Below, in pieces: positions 62,249-64,000 of a stretch of DNA of 64,000 nucleotides. The notes under the pieces were generated by a model, which was given only the letters and a program-made list of their open reading frames with translations, made no database searches and was not told where the DNA came from. Both the position numbers and the translations under genes were made by a program. The stretch's first letter is position 1; each line of letters starts with the position of its first letter. Source of the stretch: Ichthyophis bannanicus (lineage: Eukaryota; Chordata; Amphibia; Gymnophiona; Ichthyophiidae); the NCBI GenBank assembly GCA_033557465.1, contig CM066033.1, positions 1,301,189,022 to 1,301,253,021 of the forward strand, read 5' to 3'.

Positions 62249-63655
62249 ATTTTAAAATTATGTTGTCATTAAAAATAAAATATGTTTGTAATTACTGCCA
62301 GCTTAAAACTTGCTTACATGAGACAAGTGAATGTTTTAATTATTGGAATACGTGTAAATCTGTTAAGTTTCACAGAGCCTGTGACTATCAGGAAGTCCTG
62401 GTGTGATCATGTAGTATCACAACATTTCTAAGGTGGAACCTGCTGATTCTCACATGGTACAGCCCAGCCCTGCTGAACACAAAGAAACATAGTTCATAAA
62501 AATAAATTCTTAAAGGATTAAAACACAATAAACCTTTAAAGCGAGAAGGTGTAATAGCTTCTCGAAGAAAAGTAGGTTTCTTCGGAGATGGTGAGATCTT
62601 TCATTGAACATGCTTATGAATTACCCAAGGATTGGTGTGGTCCTGACAGCTCATGTACACAGAGCTTGGAGAAAGGGGCAGCTGCCCTAGGTGTCACACG
62701 GTGGGAGGTGTCAGGCTGCTCACCATACTGCAAAACTGACTGCTTGCTCTGATCTGGCGATTCCCCCTCCCCTCCCCACATCTTGCTTTTCCTCAGTCAG
62801 CGGCAGGTGATGTTTTCATTGTGTGTCGGCTCCTGCTGCTGCTACAGGGCTAATCTCACAGTCCTGACCTCTGGCAGCAGGCAGTAATGTCAAGTTAAAC
62901 ACATTGTGGGGAGGGGGATTAAGTGTATGTAGCAATGCGACTTGGTGGTTCTGGGTGGAGGGAGAAGGGAGGGTGGGGTAAGTGGAGTTGGTAAGAAAGA
63001 TGAAGATGAGAAGAGGGTAATATCGTCTGTGGGGGAGGGGCATTGGGAGGGAGAAGAAAGAAGGAAGGAAGGTGTCTAGAGGGAGGGGGTGAGAAAGGCA
63101 GAAGAGCCTCCAGTGAAAAGAGAGGATAACATCTGGAAAGGAATAGATACCAAAGGGAACAGTGTGTCTGCGGGGATGGGGTAAAAAAAGTGGAGGAAGG
63201 TGAGACGAGGGAAGTGTCTGGATGGAGGGAGGGAGAAGGGGTCAATAATGTCTGAGTGGGTGTGAAGGTCAGAGCCTTAGAGAGGGAGGGAGAGAATGAA
63301 AAGAAGGAAAGAGTGGGGTAGAGGTGGAGAGATGGTATGGAAAGGAATTGAGAGGAGTGTAAAGAGACAGAGGTGAGAGAATGTGGAAATGGGACTGTGA
63401 AGAAGTTGAAAGAGGAAAAATGGAAGCTGGCAAGTTAAGGGAATAAAAGGGCTGGATGTCAGGAAGGGTTGAGTGATAGGAAGTGAGATGGGGCTTGTGA
63501 GGAAATGAGACTCAAGAAGGTAGATGATGGTTTTGGAGGGGGTGAATACAGAGGATGGAAATAGTGGACTAGGCAGTGGGTATGGGCAATAGAAAGCTGA
63601 GAAAGGAGAGAGAGACAGGACAGTGAGATGGCTGTGGTAAGAGGATAAAGTGGAA
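62249..63655 (+). other. PDSS2 intron after the exon, GA-rich from about 62930
   Basis: 62930-63650 is strongly purine-rich on the + strand ('gagggagaagggagggtggg' and similar), without a fixed period. No gene; the - strand frames across it are products of composition. Confidence 0.55.
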
Positions 63656-63780
63656 TTCCGTAAATTTATTTATTTAACTGTTTTTCTGTACTGCTTAGTC
63701 AATAAATCAAAGTGGTTTGCATAAAACCATATAACTTGAACATAGAACTAGGAACTCATTATAACTTCAAATACAATCTG
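63656..63780 (-). repeat. LINE-type 3' tail
   Basis: 'aatttatttatttaactg' followed by 'gtactgcttagtcaataaat' and 'gtggtttgcataaaac' is an inverted L2-like end. Confidence 0.5.
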
Positions 63781-64000
63781 CAAATAAACCTAAGTGAACA
63801 ATTCTGGAAGAATTTTTGTTCTCTGTGCACAGATGAAGGGCGGGGTGTGGGACCTCAGAAAACACACACAAATAGAAACGGGAGTGAAGCAGATCTTGAA
63901 AATTTTTCAGAAGACTGCTTGTGAGAAGCTAGCTAAACAAAACGTAGGCAAAGTGATAGGGCTGGATGGGATACATCCAAGAGTATTGAAGGAACTTAGT
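63781..64000 (+). mobile_element. CR1 LINE, family B, start of a copy running off the window
   Basis: The frame 63712-63924 ends NRNGSEADLENFSEDCL and the next codons, broken, read 'GWDTSKSIEGT', matching the NRNRSKGHLEQFSEDFVHEEL and [13 protein letters not shown] stretches of the family B copy at 27848-28117. It continues past position 64000. Confidence 0.75.

Overview
This window is vertebrate nuclear DNA. It looks like the inside of a very long intron. The only host coding sequence I can support is one 75-bp exon at 62168-62242 on the + strand, with a strong acceptor and a consensus donor. Its translation matches the middle of PDSS2, the decaprenyl-diphosphate synthase subunit 2 of coenzyme Q synthesis. 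Everything upstream (at least 62 kb) would then be PDSS2 intron, and so would the 1.7 kb downstream. No bacterial-type genes, rRNA, tRNA genes or CRISPR arrays are present.

The rest is mostly transposable elements, many nested. The mix is CR1 and L2 LINEs, DIRS-type tyrosine-recombinase retrotransposons, RTE/BovB, L1-like, a REL-type LINE fragment, Penelope, solo LTRs, hAT and Tc1 DNA elements, and tRNA-derived SINEs with LINE-like tails. This mix, the gigantic introns and the style of the CR1 and DIRS repeats suggest an amphibian, most likely a caecilian. That species call is inference from recalled repeat families, not a search.

Layout. 1-5.3 kb: CR1 and L2 pieces and a SINE with a BovB-like tail. 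6.2-6.4 kb: a complete hAT-type MITE with an 8-bp target duplication. 8.8-12.5 kb: hAT-like inverted termini enclosing a solo LTR and a 73-bp minisatellite of about 35 units that is free of long stop interruptions in all three + frames. 14.77-20.44 kb: a near-intact DIRS element (gag, RT-RNase H, tyrosine recombinase, inverted terminal repeats, internal complementary region). 21.1-25.7 kb: a decayed DIRS of another family on the - strand. 25.4-29.8 kb: L2, CR1 and Tc1 remnants. 30.1-36.5 kb: a second copy of the first DIRS family, inactivated (stops, frameshifts, YLDD to YLDN), sitting in the ORF1 of a - strand CR1. 36.8-38.9 kb: tandem 314-bp units, a foldback and a G-rich minisatellite. 39.2-45.0 kb: a long L2 element broken by a solo LTR (itself holding a SINE) and by a 150-bp hairpin insertion; both insertions have target duplications. 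46.7-48.6 kb: BovB and CR1 tails. 51.2-57.9 kb: L1, REL LINE, a second L2 subfamily, CR1, Penelope and L1 ORF1 pieces. 59.9-61.6 kb: a young 5'-truncated CR1 with an open reverse-transcriptase frame. 62.2 kb: the PDSS2 exon. 63.8-64.0 kb: the start of another CR1.

The elements do not work as one pathway. The working relations that can be read are parasitic ones: SINEs carry L2-like or BovB-like 3' tails, which suggests they use those LINEs' machinery, and younger insertions date older ones by interrupting them. Stretches such as 6.4-7.6, 7.9-8.4 and 48.6-50.7 kb look non-repetitive and are where conserved non-coding sequence could be sought.
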